A stretch of DNA of 5,774 nucleotides from Candidatus Gastranaerophilales bacterium (GTDB lineage Bacteria > Cyanobacteriota > Vampirovibrionia > Gastranaerophilales > Gastranaerophilaceae), in NCBI GenBank assembly GCA_947625445.1, contig CANQOM010000106.1:1-5774 (forward strand), read 5' to 3'. Both the position numbers and the translations under genes were made by a program. The stretch's first letter is position 1; each line of letters opens with the position of its first letter. The notes beneath the pieces were generated by a model. The model was not told the DNA's origin, did no database searches, and saw nothing but the letters and a program-made list of their open reading frames with translations. Positions 1 to 5,756 of this stretch are shown piece by piece.

Positions 1-16
1 CTCAGTTCAGTCTTCT

Positions 17-256
17 TTAAGTGCAATAATTATAAGGCTTATTGGCAATAAATGCCATTAAAAAACAACCTATAAAAATTATTATAGCCGTTATACTTAT
101 TGAAGAATAAAAGTTTAAACCTGCAGATTGCAATATTTTAGGACTTAAAATATACATGTAAGCCATTGTAAAAAATGTTGTAGTTCCCGCTATTAATTCT
201 ATTTGTATATTTGTGTTTTTTTCTTTTAGTTTAAAAAATTTATAAAAAAAATCCAT
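17..256 (-). pseudogene. NCS2-family purine/uracil-type permease, N-terminal fragment
   Basis: The 79-residue product matches the start of the AzgA/PbuG-like branch of NCS2 permeases, inner-membrane proton symporters for nucleobases. It has a short FFKLKE-type N-terminus (about 5-12), the hallmark IAGTTTFFTMAYM helix (22-34), then SPKILQSAG (38-46) and a second helix (about 53-71) ending in ANKPY. In the family this point is followed by an APGMG-type motif and a protein of over 400 residues. Here the frame reads NYCT and stops. Neither other frame restores the motif, so one frameshift does not explain the break; a deletion, rearrangement or assembly end at the window edge would. The start ATG overlaps the stop of the upstream solute-binding gene (TAATG, sharing base 256), so translation is probably coupled; no good ribosome binding site is visible. 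Family assignment is confident; the pseudogene status depends on whether the first 40 or so bases are genuine. Confidence 0.7.
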
Positions 257-1488
257 TATAATAAGTCCGTAAGCTTCTTTATTGTAGCTTGATTAAACAC
301 GTCTTTAGCATCATGATTCCCTGTTAAAATAATCAAGCCCTTTTCTTTAAGTATATCATTAAAAGCGGAATAATTTTTTATAACCGGAGTTGGTTTTGTA
401 TTTGCTATCATTGATATAAATATTTGAGAGTTATGAGGTTTTTTATTTTTATCTGAAACAATTAATGCATTAGCGCTATCCTTTCGTGCAGGAATTATTA
501 AACCGCTTTGAGCTATTTTGTTTATAGATGAATATGATGAAATATATTCAACAAATTTTATAGCCTCTTTTTTATTTTTAGATTTTTTGGATATTGCCCA
601 TCCTGATGAATCAATATAAAGTTTATTTTTATCTGAAGTCGGAAATTCTGTTATATCCCAATCAAACATAACGGTTTCTCTGAATTTAGGGACCATCCAT
701 CTTCCACTAATATATAATGCTAATTTACCGTTAATAAACATTTGAGCGGTTGTCATACTTCCTATTTGTGACTTTGACGGTGCTATATGATATTTATTTA
801 TAAAATCAGAGTACAAGTTTAATGAATCAATACTGTTTTTTGAATCAATTATTACTGATTTTGTATCATCTGATAAAGCACCGGCTCCGTTTGAAGCGAG
901 AAAATACAACCAATATAAAGGGTCTTCTTCTGAATTTATACCAAAATTGTCTTTGGTTGTGAGTTCTTGTGCAAGATTTTTTAAATCTTCTAAATTTTTT
1001 AATTTTATTTGAGAAGATATGTTGTGTTTTTTTAAAATATCTTTATTATAGTATATTACCAGAGTTGAAATGTCTCTTGGGAGTGCGTACAATTTATTAT
1101 CTGATATAAAACATTTAAAGGCTTCATCAAAATATTCGTTTTTTTGATTATAGAAATAAGGGGTTAAATCCTCTAAAAGATTTGCTCTTATATACATTTG
1201 AATATATTGATTATTAATAAAAATAACATCCGGTTCCAAAGCTGATGCAAATAAAAGATGTATTTTTTGAAAATAATTTTGAGGAATATGAATAAAATTA
1301 ATTTTAATATCAGGATTTTTTTCTTCAAAATCATTTATAATTTGTTTAATAACCGTAACTTCACTTTGAGAACCCCAGGAAGAAAAATTTACAACTGTCT
1401 TATTATTAGATTCATTTATTTTATTATTAGTTGTAAGAATAATAAAAAAACTAAAAATAATAAGGCAAATTGCAAATATTTTTTTCAT
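256..1488 (-). CDS. Extracellular solute-binding protein, family 1 (sugar-type ABC transporter)
   Basis: A 410-residue periplasmic-binding-protein-like product, of normal length for the MalE/UgpB-like family that captures sugars or similar solutes outside the membrane for an ABC importer. A hydrophobic signal segment spans about 4-20. Family landmarks are VVNFSSWGS (32-40), the helix ending FEEKNPDIKINF (54-65), EPDVIF (85-90), LYALPRDISTLVIYYNKD (133-150), MFINGKLALYISGRWMVP (250-267) and the SSGWAISKKSKNKKEAIKFV stretch (294-313). The only early cysteine (Cys8) is preceded by Phe-Ala-Ile, which is not a lipobox, so it is either a soluble secreted protein or held by its uncleaved N-terminus. 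The gene starts two bases after the stop of the preceding gene without a clear ribosome binding site, and its own stop overlaps the start of the permease fragment. No ABC membrane or ATPase subunit lies in the window. The ligand cannot be told from sequence. Confidence 0.88.
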   Translation of the reverse strand: MKKIFAICLIIFSFFIILTTNNKINESNNKTVVNFSSWGSQSEVTVIKQIINDFEEKNPDIKINFIHIPQNYFQKIHLLFASALEPDVIFINNQYIQMYIRANLLEDLTPYFYNQKNEYFDEAFKCFISDNKLYALPRDISTLVIYYNKDILKKHNISSQIKLKNLEDLKNLAQELTTKDNFGINSEEDPLYWLYFLASNGAGALSDDTKSVIIDSKNSIDSLNLYSDFINKYHIAPSKSQIGSMTTAQMFINGKLALYISGRWMVPKFRETVMFDWDITEFPTSDKNKLYIDSSGWAISKKSKNKKEAIKFVEYISSYSSINKIAQSGLIIPARKDSANALIVSDKNKKPHNSQIFISMIANTKPTPVIKNYSAFNDILKEKGLIILTGNHDAKDVFNQATIKKLTDLL

Positions 1489-1490
1489 AT

Positions 1491-2663
1491 TTATAAAACG
1501 GCCAATTCTTTCATACCTGTTTCGGAAATTTCTATCATCGCTTTATAAGTATCAAGTTTTACAATATATAAATCATTTTCGCCATGTTTATCATAGAATC
1601 TGGCTTGAAGATTTATTTGTGATAAATCTGAGAATTTTTTTAATAAGAATACGTTATCATTAACAAATCCGAATAATGCAAGGGTTTCTCCGACATTAGT
1701 AAGATAAAAACCTGTGTTATGTGTTATGTTTAATACTGAAATTAATTCGGGTACTTGTTTAACTTCTTTTTTAGGCTCTTTTATAACATCTTCTGCTGCA
1801 GGTAATTCAATTTCAGTATTCTTTTTTATAGGGTTTGTCTGAGCTTTTATATTTGATTTGATTTTTTGATTAGAAAGTAATACGGAGTTATTATTTAAAG
1901 TTCGTTTAAAATCGTAATAATTTTTTTTGTTTACATTCTGGTTATCTATAATATCAAAACAACTAAAAGAGTTTTCTAAAGGAGTTTTTAGTGATTTTTT
2001 AATCATTACGGAAGGAGAAGTAATTCTTTCAGTTTCATTATTTTGAATATTGTTATTTTGTTGTCTTTCAGTCTTAAAATTATTTTCTGATACAGATTTT
2101 CTTCTTTCAATAATTCCTGAAATAGTTTCTTGATTATATTGCTTTTTGTTTATGAACTTCGGTAAGAACATGAATAAAATGACAAGACAAAGCATAAATC
2201 CGGCCATCTTAAAAAATCCCTTTAAGAAGGGAATTATTCCCTTGGGTTGAATTTCTTTTTCTGTATTTGAAACTATTTTAAGTGAATAATCATCTTTTGT
2301 ATTAACCGTCATTCTAACATAGCTGGAATCGACTGAACTTGTAATATATGGTTTTTCTTCAAGTTTTATATTAATATTTGATTTATCTTTTCTGCTTTTA
2401 TAAACAACTTTTGATTTTCCTGCATTCATATAAGTTTTGGGCAGAAAAATATAATATGACCCGTTTGATTTTTTTTGTATAAAAGCATTACCTTGATATT
2501 TTGATTTAAATACAAGATTTAACTTATATGTATTATTATCTGCTTTTTCTATAATAATCGAAGATAATGTATTATAGTTTTCAATAATAGCTTTTGCGGG
2601 AAGGAATAAAACAAATTGTATAAAAACAATTATAAACAGTTTAATTAAAAAATTCTTTTTCAT
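1491..2663 (-). CDS. Exported single-pass membrane protein with AMIN-like domain, unknown function
   Basis: I do not recognise this 390-residue protein. It has a typical Sec signal peptide (1-25, cleavage likely after AKA). A beta-rich domain follows (about 33-132), whose alternating hydrophobic strands, YYIFLPK at 70-76 and VRMTVN at 116-121 recall AMIN domains that bind cell-wall polymers. A transmembrane helix (about 152-169) is flanked by FINKK, which places the C-terminal half in the cytoplasm. Residues 175-300 are Asn/Lys/Gln-rich and probably disordered. A compact beta-rich end (about 307-390, with FYLTNVGETLALFGFVNDNVFLL in outline) resembles in pattern the cytoplasmic domain of FliO-like proteins, but no flagellar gene is nearby. 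It is first in an apparent operon with the solute-binding protein. No strong ribosome binding site precedes the ATG. Domain names are pattern-based inference; the topology is well supported. Confidence 0.75.
   Translation of the reverse strand: MKKNFLIKLFIIVFIQFVLFLPAKAIIENYNTLSSIIIEKADNNTYKLNLVFKSKYQGNAFIQKKSNGSYYIFLPKTYMNAGKSKVVYKSRKDKSNINIKLEEKPYITSSVDSSYVRMTVNTKDDYSLKIVSNTEKEIQPKGIIPFLKGFFKMAGFMLCLVILFMFLPKFINKKQYNQETISGIIERRKSVSENNFKTERQQNNNIQNNETERITSPSVMIKKSLKTPLENSFSCFDIIDNQNVNKKNYYDFKRTLNNNSVLLSNQKIKSNIKAQTNPIKKNTEIELPAAEDVIKEPKKEVKQVPELISVLNITHNTGFYLTNVGETLALFGFVNDNVFLLKKFSDLSQINLQARFYDKHGENDLYIVKLDTYKAMIEISETGMKELAVL
2211..2246 (-). promoter_or_regulatory. Terminator-like hairpin with competing hairpin inside a coding sequence
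   Basis: Read on the minus strand, which is the transcript strand of the gene it lies in, bases 2232-2217 form a 6-bp stem TCCCTT/AAGGGA around the loop CTTA, followed at once by six Ts (2216-2211). This is the standard shape of an intrinsic terminator. Bases 2243-2227 form an alternative perfect 7-bp stem AAGGGAA/TTCCCTT with a 3-base loop. The two structures share the segment 2227-2233 and cannot form together. They encode residues Lys141 to Phe151, just before the transmembrane helix. Such a pair could act as an attenuator or polarity switch when translation stalls, or could be chance from repeated AAG GGA codons. The structure is seen in the sequence; a function is inference. Confidence 0.4.
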
Positions 2664-2704
2664 ATTTTACTTTACTTTTGCATTCTTTAAAACCTAACAT
2701 GTAC

Positions 2705-2734
2705 ATTAAAACATCAAAATATATTTTTTGTCAC
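2705..2734 (-). promoter_or_regulatory. Candidate sigma-70-type promoter for the AMIN-like/solute-binding operon
   Basis: On the minus strand a -35 box GTGACA (2734-2729, five of six consensus bases) and a -10 box TTTAAT (2710-2705, five of six) are separated by 18 bases. Transcription would start near 2698, about 35 bases before the ATG of the AMIN-like protein. In such AT-rich DNA chance matches are common, but position, orientation and the divergent layout fit. Confidence 0.45.
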
Positions 2735-2824
2735 TTTTTCTTAAAAAAATATAAAGAAAAATAAATATTAGTAATTAGAACGTTTTTGAGGGGGAATTTA
2801 TATCTAAAGTCCATAACATGTATC

Positions 2825-2853
2825 TTGAAAAATCTTAGAATTTTTGGTATTTT
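2825..2853 (+). promoter_or_regulatory. Candidate promoter for the REC-STAS gene
   Basis: A -35 box TTGAAA (2825-2830, five of six) and a -10 box TATTTT (2848-2853, four of six) are 17 bases apart. Transcription would begin near 2860, leaving a leader of about 24 bases. A modest ribosome binding site, ACGGAA (2873-2878), lies five bases before the ATG at 2884. There is no in-frame ATG, GTG or TTG between that ATG and an upstream in-frame stop, which fixes the gene start. Confidence 0.4.
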
Positions 2854-2883
2854 GAGGTATGGTAAATTTATGACGGAACAGAT

Positions 2884-3798
2884 ATGAATATAAATATAAC
2901 TGAAGAACAGATTAAGAAAATATTTGAACTTGCATCATTGGAAGAAAGATTAAAAAAAGATGAAGATATAACATCTAATGATATAACAGAAGCCCTTATC
3001 AGAATTGAAAGAAAAGTTTATTCTTTTTCGGGCGATATAAAAAATGAGAACATGAAAAATCGCAAAATATTAATTGCCGATGATTTAGAACTCTCTATAT
3101 ATCAATTAAGTACTGTATTGAAAAAAATAGGAATAATTCCAAGAGTAGCAAGAAATAAAGAAGAAGCAATTTCAGAACTCCAAAAAGCTCATTTTGACTG
3201 TGTAATAGTTGATTTGTTTATTCCTGACAGTTCTGACGGACTTGAATTAATTCAATATGCAGAAAAACGAAGAAAAGAATCCGGTGATAAAACTAAAATT
3301 GTTGTAATATCCGGTACAGATGATGAATCTTTGATAAATAAAGCTTATGAGTGCGGTATTGATTTCTATATTCAAAAAGATAATGTATGGCATAATAAGT
3401 TGTTAAAATTTTTAAGCAGTTCTTTACAGACTGATACAAATGTAGCTTATACCAAATATGTTATTGATAGTAACATAGTTTCTTATGTAATAAAGAAGTT
3501 TAATGATTCCAAAACATTTGATTCTTTGATTCAAAGTGTAAATTCTTCTATGTATATGGGGGTAAATAATGTAGTTTTTGATTTGAATGAAATTACTACA
3601 TTTGATAGCGATAATGCATATATATTTGCTGATATATACAAAATATGTGCAGAGCATGGCGGGAAATTCATATTAATAAATCCGTCAATGTTTATAAAAG
3701 AAGCTTTGACATTTGCATATCTTGAGGATGTAATAATATATGCCAAAAATATAGAAGATGCGGTTTTGATATTAAAAAAAGAATCTAATCCTCAATAA
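2884..3798 (+). CDS. Response regulator receiver fused to STAS domain (REC-STAS)
   Basis: A 304-residue cytoplasmic signalling protein. Residues 1-55 are a charged, mostly helical lead-in that I cannot assign. The receiver domain (about 59-180) has the acidic pair Asp66-Asp67, phosphoacceptor Asp110 at the end of CVIVD, the switch residue Ser143 and the conserved Lys165 in FYIQKD, so it should accept phosphate from a histidine kinase. A STAS domain follows (about 190-298): VVFDLNEITTFDSDNAYIF in outline aligns with the DSSG loop of anti-anti-sigma factors such as SpoIIAA, placing Ser242 at the phosphorylatable serine, followed by GGKFILINPS (259-268). The fusion implies that receiver phosphorylation controls a partner-switching contact, probably with an anti-sigma-factor-type kinase. 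No DNA-binding domain, kinase or sigma factor is in the window, so partners are unknown. Its stop lies inside the convergent rpiB frame. Domains are confident; the pathway is inferred. Confidence 0.88.
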   Translation: MNINITEEQIKKIFELASLEERLKKDEDITSNDITEALIRIERKVYSFSGDIKNENMKNRKILIADDLELSIYQLSTVLKKIGIIPRVARNKEEAISELQKAHFDCVIVDLFIPDSSDGLELIQYAEKRRKESGDKTKIVVISGTDDESLINKAYECGIDFYIQKDNVWHNKLLKFLSSSLQTDTNVAYTKYVIDSNIVSYVIKKFNDSKTFDSLIQSVNSSMYMGVNNVVFDLNEITTFDSDNAYIFADIYKICAEHGGKFILINPSMFIKEALTFAYLEDVIIYAKNIEDAVLILKKESNPQ

Positions 3799-3812
3799 GA
3801 TTAATTCTTTTT
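3776..3812. terminator. Bidirectional intrinsic terminator between REC-STAS gene and rpiB
   Basis: The left arm AAAAAGAATCTAATC (3776-3790) pairs with the right arm GATTAATTCTTTTT (3799-3812) in 14 base pairs with one bulged base (3785) and an 8-base loop. An A-tract on one side and a T-tract on the other make it work as stem plus U-tract in either direction. It contains the stop codons of both convergent genes, which overlap by 14 bp (3785-3798). The stem has only two G-C pairs, so efficiency may be modest. Confidence 0.65.
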
Positions 3813-4219
3813 AAATGCCTTTGAGCTTCAAAATTAGTTTCCAACCAAATTTTACATATATCTTTTGCTAAATATTCTCCGACGATTCGCTGTCCGAGAC
3901 ATAAAATATTGGTATCGTTATGTAATCTTGAAAATTTAGCAGTGGTTGTGTCTGAACAAACAACGGCTCTTATTCCTTTTATTTTATTGGCGGTAATAGA
4001 CATCCCAACTCCTGAACCGCATATTAAAATTCCTTTGTCATATTTTTTTTCGTTGATAAATTTGCATAATTTTTTAGCAATAATAGGATAATCCGCAGAT
4101 TCTTCATTATAAGTTCCGATATCTTCTACCGTATAACCTGATTCATTTAAAAATATTTTAATTGTTTCTTTTAATCTAAAACCTGCGTGGTCAGAGCCTA
4201 TTATTATTTTTTTATCCAT
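3785..4219 (-). CDS. rpiB: Ribose-5-phosphate isomerase B (RpiB/LacAB family)
   Basis: A 144-residue enzyme that interconverts ribose 5-phosphate and ribulose 5-phosphate in the non-oxidative pentose phosphate pathway, acting as a cytoplasmic dimer or higher oligomer. Family landmarks are all present: GSDHAGF (8-14) with Asp10 and His11, ADYP (42-45), GILICGSGVGMSITANK (63-79) with the catalytic base Cys67, GIRAVVCSD (82-90), SRLHNDTNILCLG (97-109) with the ring-opening His100, and the phosphate-binding RHLKR end (134-138). Length is typical of bacterial RpiB. Cys67 and the HND motif argue for RpiB over LacA/LacB sugar-phosphate isomerases, although allose-6-phosphate activity is known in this family. 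A strong ribosome binding site supports the start. It is transcribed alone here and converges on the REC-STAS gene, ending with TAG inside that frame. Confidence 0.95.
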   Translation of the reverse strand: MDKKIIIGSDHAGFRLKETIKIFLNESGYTVEDIGTYNEESADYPIIAKKLCKFINEKKYDKGILICGSGVGMSITANKIKGIRAVVCSDTTTAKFSRLHNDTNILCLGQRIVGEYLAKDICKIWLETNFEAQRHLKRINLIED

Positions 4220-4225
4220 TTACAA

Positions 4226-4231
4226 CTCCTT
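4226..4231 (-). promoter_or_regulatory. Ribosome binding site of rpiB
   Basis: AAGGAG on the minus strand sits six bases before the ATG at 4219. It is the strongest Shine-Dalgarno sequence in the window and fixes the rpiB start. By contrast, none of the three genes of the left-hand operon has a clear one. Confidence 0.8.
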
Positions 4232-4456
4232 AAATTTAATTAAGTGCTATGCTTTATGACTGATATTTTTGAAGTTCCGCAAAAGTTATATTAGTTAATA
4301 ACCTCAATTAGATTCGTTTGTTAACACCTTTGTTTTACTTGTAAAAATTTACTCGGACAATCTATTTTATCATTGTTTTAATATTTTGTTAAGAAATTTA
4401 AAGAATTAAATTAAAAGTAGCATGTTTTTCATTATTTGTTTGTTTATGTTAATAGG
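4232..4456. other. Divergent intergenic spacer with candidate promoter and palindrome
   Basis: This AT-rich spacer holds no convincing reading frame. On the plus strand TTGTAA (4339-4344) and TATTTT (4363-4368), 18 bases apart, could be a promoter for the HEAT-like gene with a leader of roughly 95 bases. The -35 box overlaps a perfect 6-bp inverted repeat TTTTAC/GTAAAA with a two-base centre (4333-4346), which could be an operator. On the minus strand I find only weak matches for an rpiB promoter. All of this is tentative given the base composition. Confidence 0.25.
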
Positions 4457-4462
4457 AAAAGG
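4457..4462 (+). promoter_or_regulatory. Ribosome binding site deciding the start of the HEAT-like gene
   Basis: AAAAGG, within AGGAAAAGG, lies nine bases before the ATG at 4472. An in-frame TTG at 4436 would add 12 residues (MFVYVNRKRYKY) but would place this site inside the gene and has no comparable site of its own, so the ATG is preferred. Confidence 0.6.
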
Positions 4463-4471
4463 TATAAGTAC

Positions 4472-5245
4472 ATGAATCAAATTCCGATTTATAATAATCC
4501 AATAAATATGCAGCAGGGGACGCCATTATATACATATCAACCGGTGTCTAATCAAATACAAACACCTGTAAATAATGTTCCTATACAAAATGGAGTTGTG
4601 CCTGTTTACCAATATCCTACTACGTCTTTATATCCGGGTGGGACAGGTCAGGTCGCTTCAGGCGTTAATATAAATATATATAATCCGACCGGAATGGGAG
4701 GTAATACACAAAGTGTACCTTGTTCAACAATTCAGCCTCAGGCAAATGTTCAACCACAACAGGCAGCTAATATGAATTCTGCTCCAATTCAAACAAATCA
4801 ACAAAATAATACTAACGCATCAAATTCTAATGCAGCAGCTGCCCCTATTAATAAATCTGATGAGGCAAAAAATAATGAAGGACAAAATAAAGAAGTTGTT
4901 GAATTGACCGATGATTACATAAAAACTATGGAAAACTATTTGAGAAGTCAAGATGCTAATGTAAGGAAAATGGCTATAAATCAGTTAATTAAACGTTTTG
5001 AAGAAGATTCATCAAGATATGATAATCCTGCATTAACTGCATTGATTAATATTGCCCTTCAGGATCCTGATGAAAACAATAGACTTTTAGCAATGGCTCC
5101 TATTGCTTCGGGAAGTGCTCATGGTGATGAAAATACAGTTAAATTCTTACAAAACTTGTTAAATTCTGATAAGTTATACGGTCAAGAAGCAAAAATGGCA
5201 AGTGAAGCACTTTTAAATACTTCACAAACCAAAAGTAAAAATTAA
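4472..5245 (+). CDS. Pro/Gln/Asn-rich protein with C-terminal HEAT-like helical domain
   Basis: The product has 257 residues and no signal peptide or membrane segment, so it is probably cytoplasmic. Residues 1-140 are low-complexity, rich in Pro, Gln, Asn, Tyr, Thr and Ala, and almost certainly disordered. Within them GVNINIYNPTG (64-74) stands out as a more ordered hydrophobic motif that could be a docking peptide. Residues 143-250 form four or five amphipathic helices with HEAT-repeat character: YLRSQDANVRKMAINQLIKRF (about 156-176, in outline), then ALTALINIALQDPDENNRLLAM (about 187-208) and a last pair ending ASEALL (243-248). HEAT-like repeats usually make protein-protein contacts. It precedes a small hydrophobic protein by 25 bp and is probably co-transcribed with it, so the two may act together, for example as scaffold and membrane partner. 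No function is assigned; the HEAT call is by pattern. Confidence 0.8.
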   Translation: MNQIPIYNNPINMQQGTPLYTYQPVSNQIQTPVNNVPIQNGVVPVYQYPTTSLYPGGTGQVASGVNINIYNPTGMGGNTQSVPCSTIQPQANVQPQQAANMNSAPIQTNQQNNTNASNSNAAAAPINKSDEAKNNEGQNKEVVELTDDYIKTMENYLRSQDANVRKMAINQLIKRFEEDSSRYDNPALTALINIALQDPDENNRLLAMAPIASGSAHGDENTVKFLQNLLNSDKLYGQEAKMASEALLNTSQTKSKN

Positions 5246-5270
5246 TACATAAAAAAGAGAAGTAGTAAGT

Positions 5271-5756
5271 ATGGCAGTAAAGGTTTCAAATGTTATAAAT
5301 AATATATCGGGCGCACTAAAAAGTAAGCCTGTTAAAGTTGCATCAAAAGCAATGGGCGTTGCAGCATTAGCGTCCGTTATTTATGATGCTCATGTAAACG
5401 GAAGAGAAAAGGCTAATGTTACAGAACAAATTGAAACCGGTGACAGATTTTATAACCAGTATTCTCAATATATGACGATGGAAAAAGAAAGTGCAACCAT
5501 TGCGAAATTGAAAAAAACTTGGTTTGATATGCAACAAAGCATGCCTTTAAATCATTTATGGCCAAGAACTAAAGGCTATTTTTCGGGTTTTGGCGGTACA
5601 ATTATAAAATGTATACCTGAAATAGGTTTATCTATTGCAGCATTAAAATGTAAAAAAATCGGAGTGGTTGCTGCTGCGTTGCTTGCTATTGAAGGAATTA
5701 AAACTTGCATGTATGATGTAATGGGTATTGGTGCAAGAAAAGCAGACAAGAGTTAG
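5271..5756 (+). CDS. Small protein with hydrophobic segments, unknown function
   Basis: I do not recognise this 161-residue protein. It begins with a basic amphipathic stretch (about 1-25, KSKPVKVASK), then a short hydrophobic run AMGVAALASVIYDA (27-40). A polar, aromatic central part follows (about 45-100), and then a Gly/Ala-rich hydrophobic region (about 104-145, including IPEIGLSIAAL and GVVAAALLAIEGI) that could be one or two membrane helices or a hairpin. There is no cleavable signal peptide. It starts 25 bp after the HEAT-like gene with a weak ribosome binding site AGAGAAG (5256-5262) and ends with TAG. The shared direction and short gap suggest an operon, which may continue beyond the window. 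Membrane insertion is likely but unproven. Confidence 0.75.
   Translation: MAVKVSNVINNISGALKSKPVKVASKAMGVAALASVIYDAHVNGREKANVTEQIETGDRFYNQYSQYMTMEKESATIAKLKKTWFDMQQSMPLNHLWPRTKGYFSGFGGTIIKCIPEIGLSIAALKCKKIGVVAAALLAIEGIKTCMYDVMGIGARKADKS

Noticed and set aside
1258..1548. A 96-codon plus-strand open frame opposite the solute-binding gene
   Set aside because: It lies antisense across the junction of two well-supported genes. Its Asn/Ile/Lys/Phe-rich product has no domain-like pattern, as expected from the complement of AT-rich codons, and it has no ribosome binding site.
2870..2887. Five-codon leader peptide MTEQI whose stop overlaps the REC-STAS start (ATATGA)
   Set aside because: It has no ribosome binding site at a usable distance and contains no regulatory codon run. 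Such mini-frames are common by chance, though translational coupling cannot be excluded.
3424..3746. Two overlapping minus-strand open frames of 77 and 71 codons
   Set aside because: Both are antisense to the STAS domain of the response regulator, which has clear conserved motifs. Their products look like random Ile/Tyr/Ser-rich translations.
3909..4091. A 60-codon plus-strand open frame
   Set aside because: It is antisense to the most conserved part of rpiB, including the catalytic-Cys motif.
4294..4325. GTTAATAAC and GTTAAC palindromes in the rpiB/HEAT-like spacer
   Set aside because: They are short, A/T-dominated and unequal, and not positioned against a convincing promoter.
4436..4471. 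TTG-initiated 12-residue extension of the HEAT-like protein
   Set aside because: The extension (MFVYVNRKRYKY) has no ribosome binding site and swallows the one at 4457-4462 that serves the ATG at 4472.
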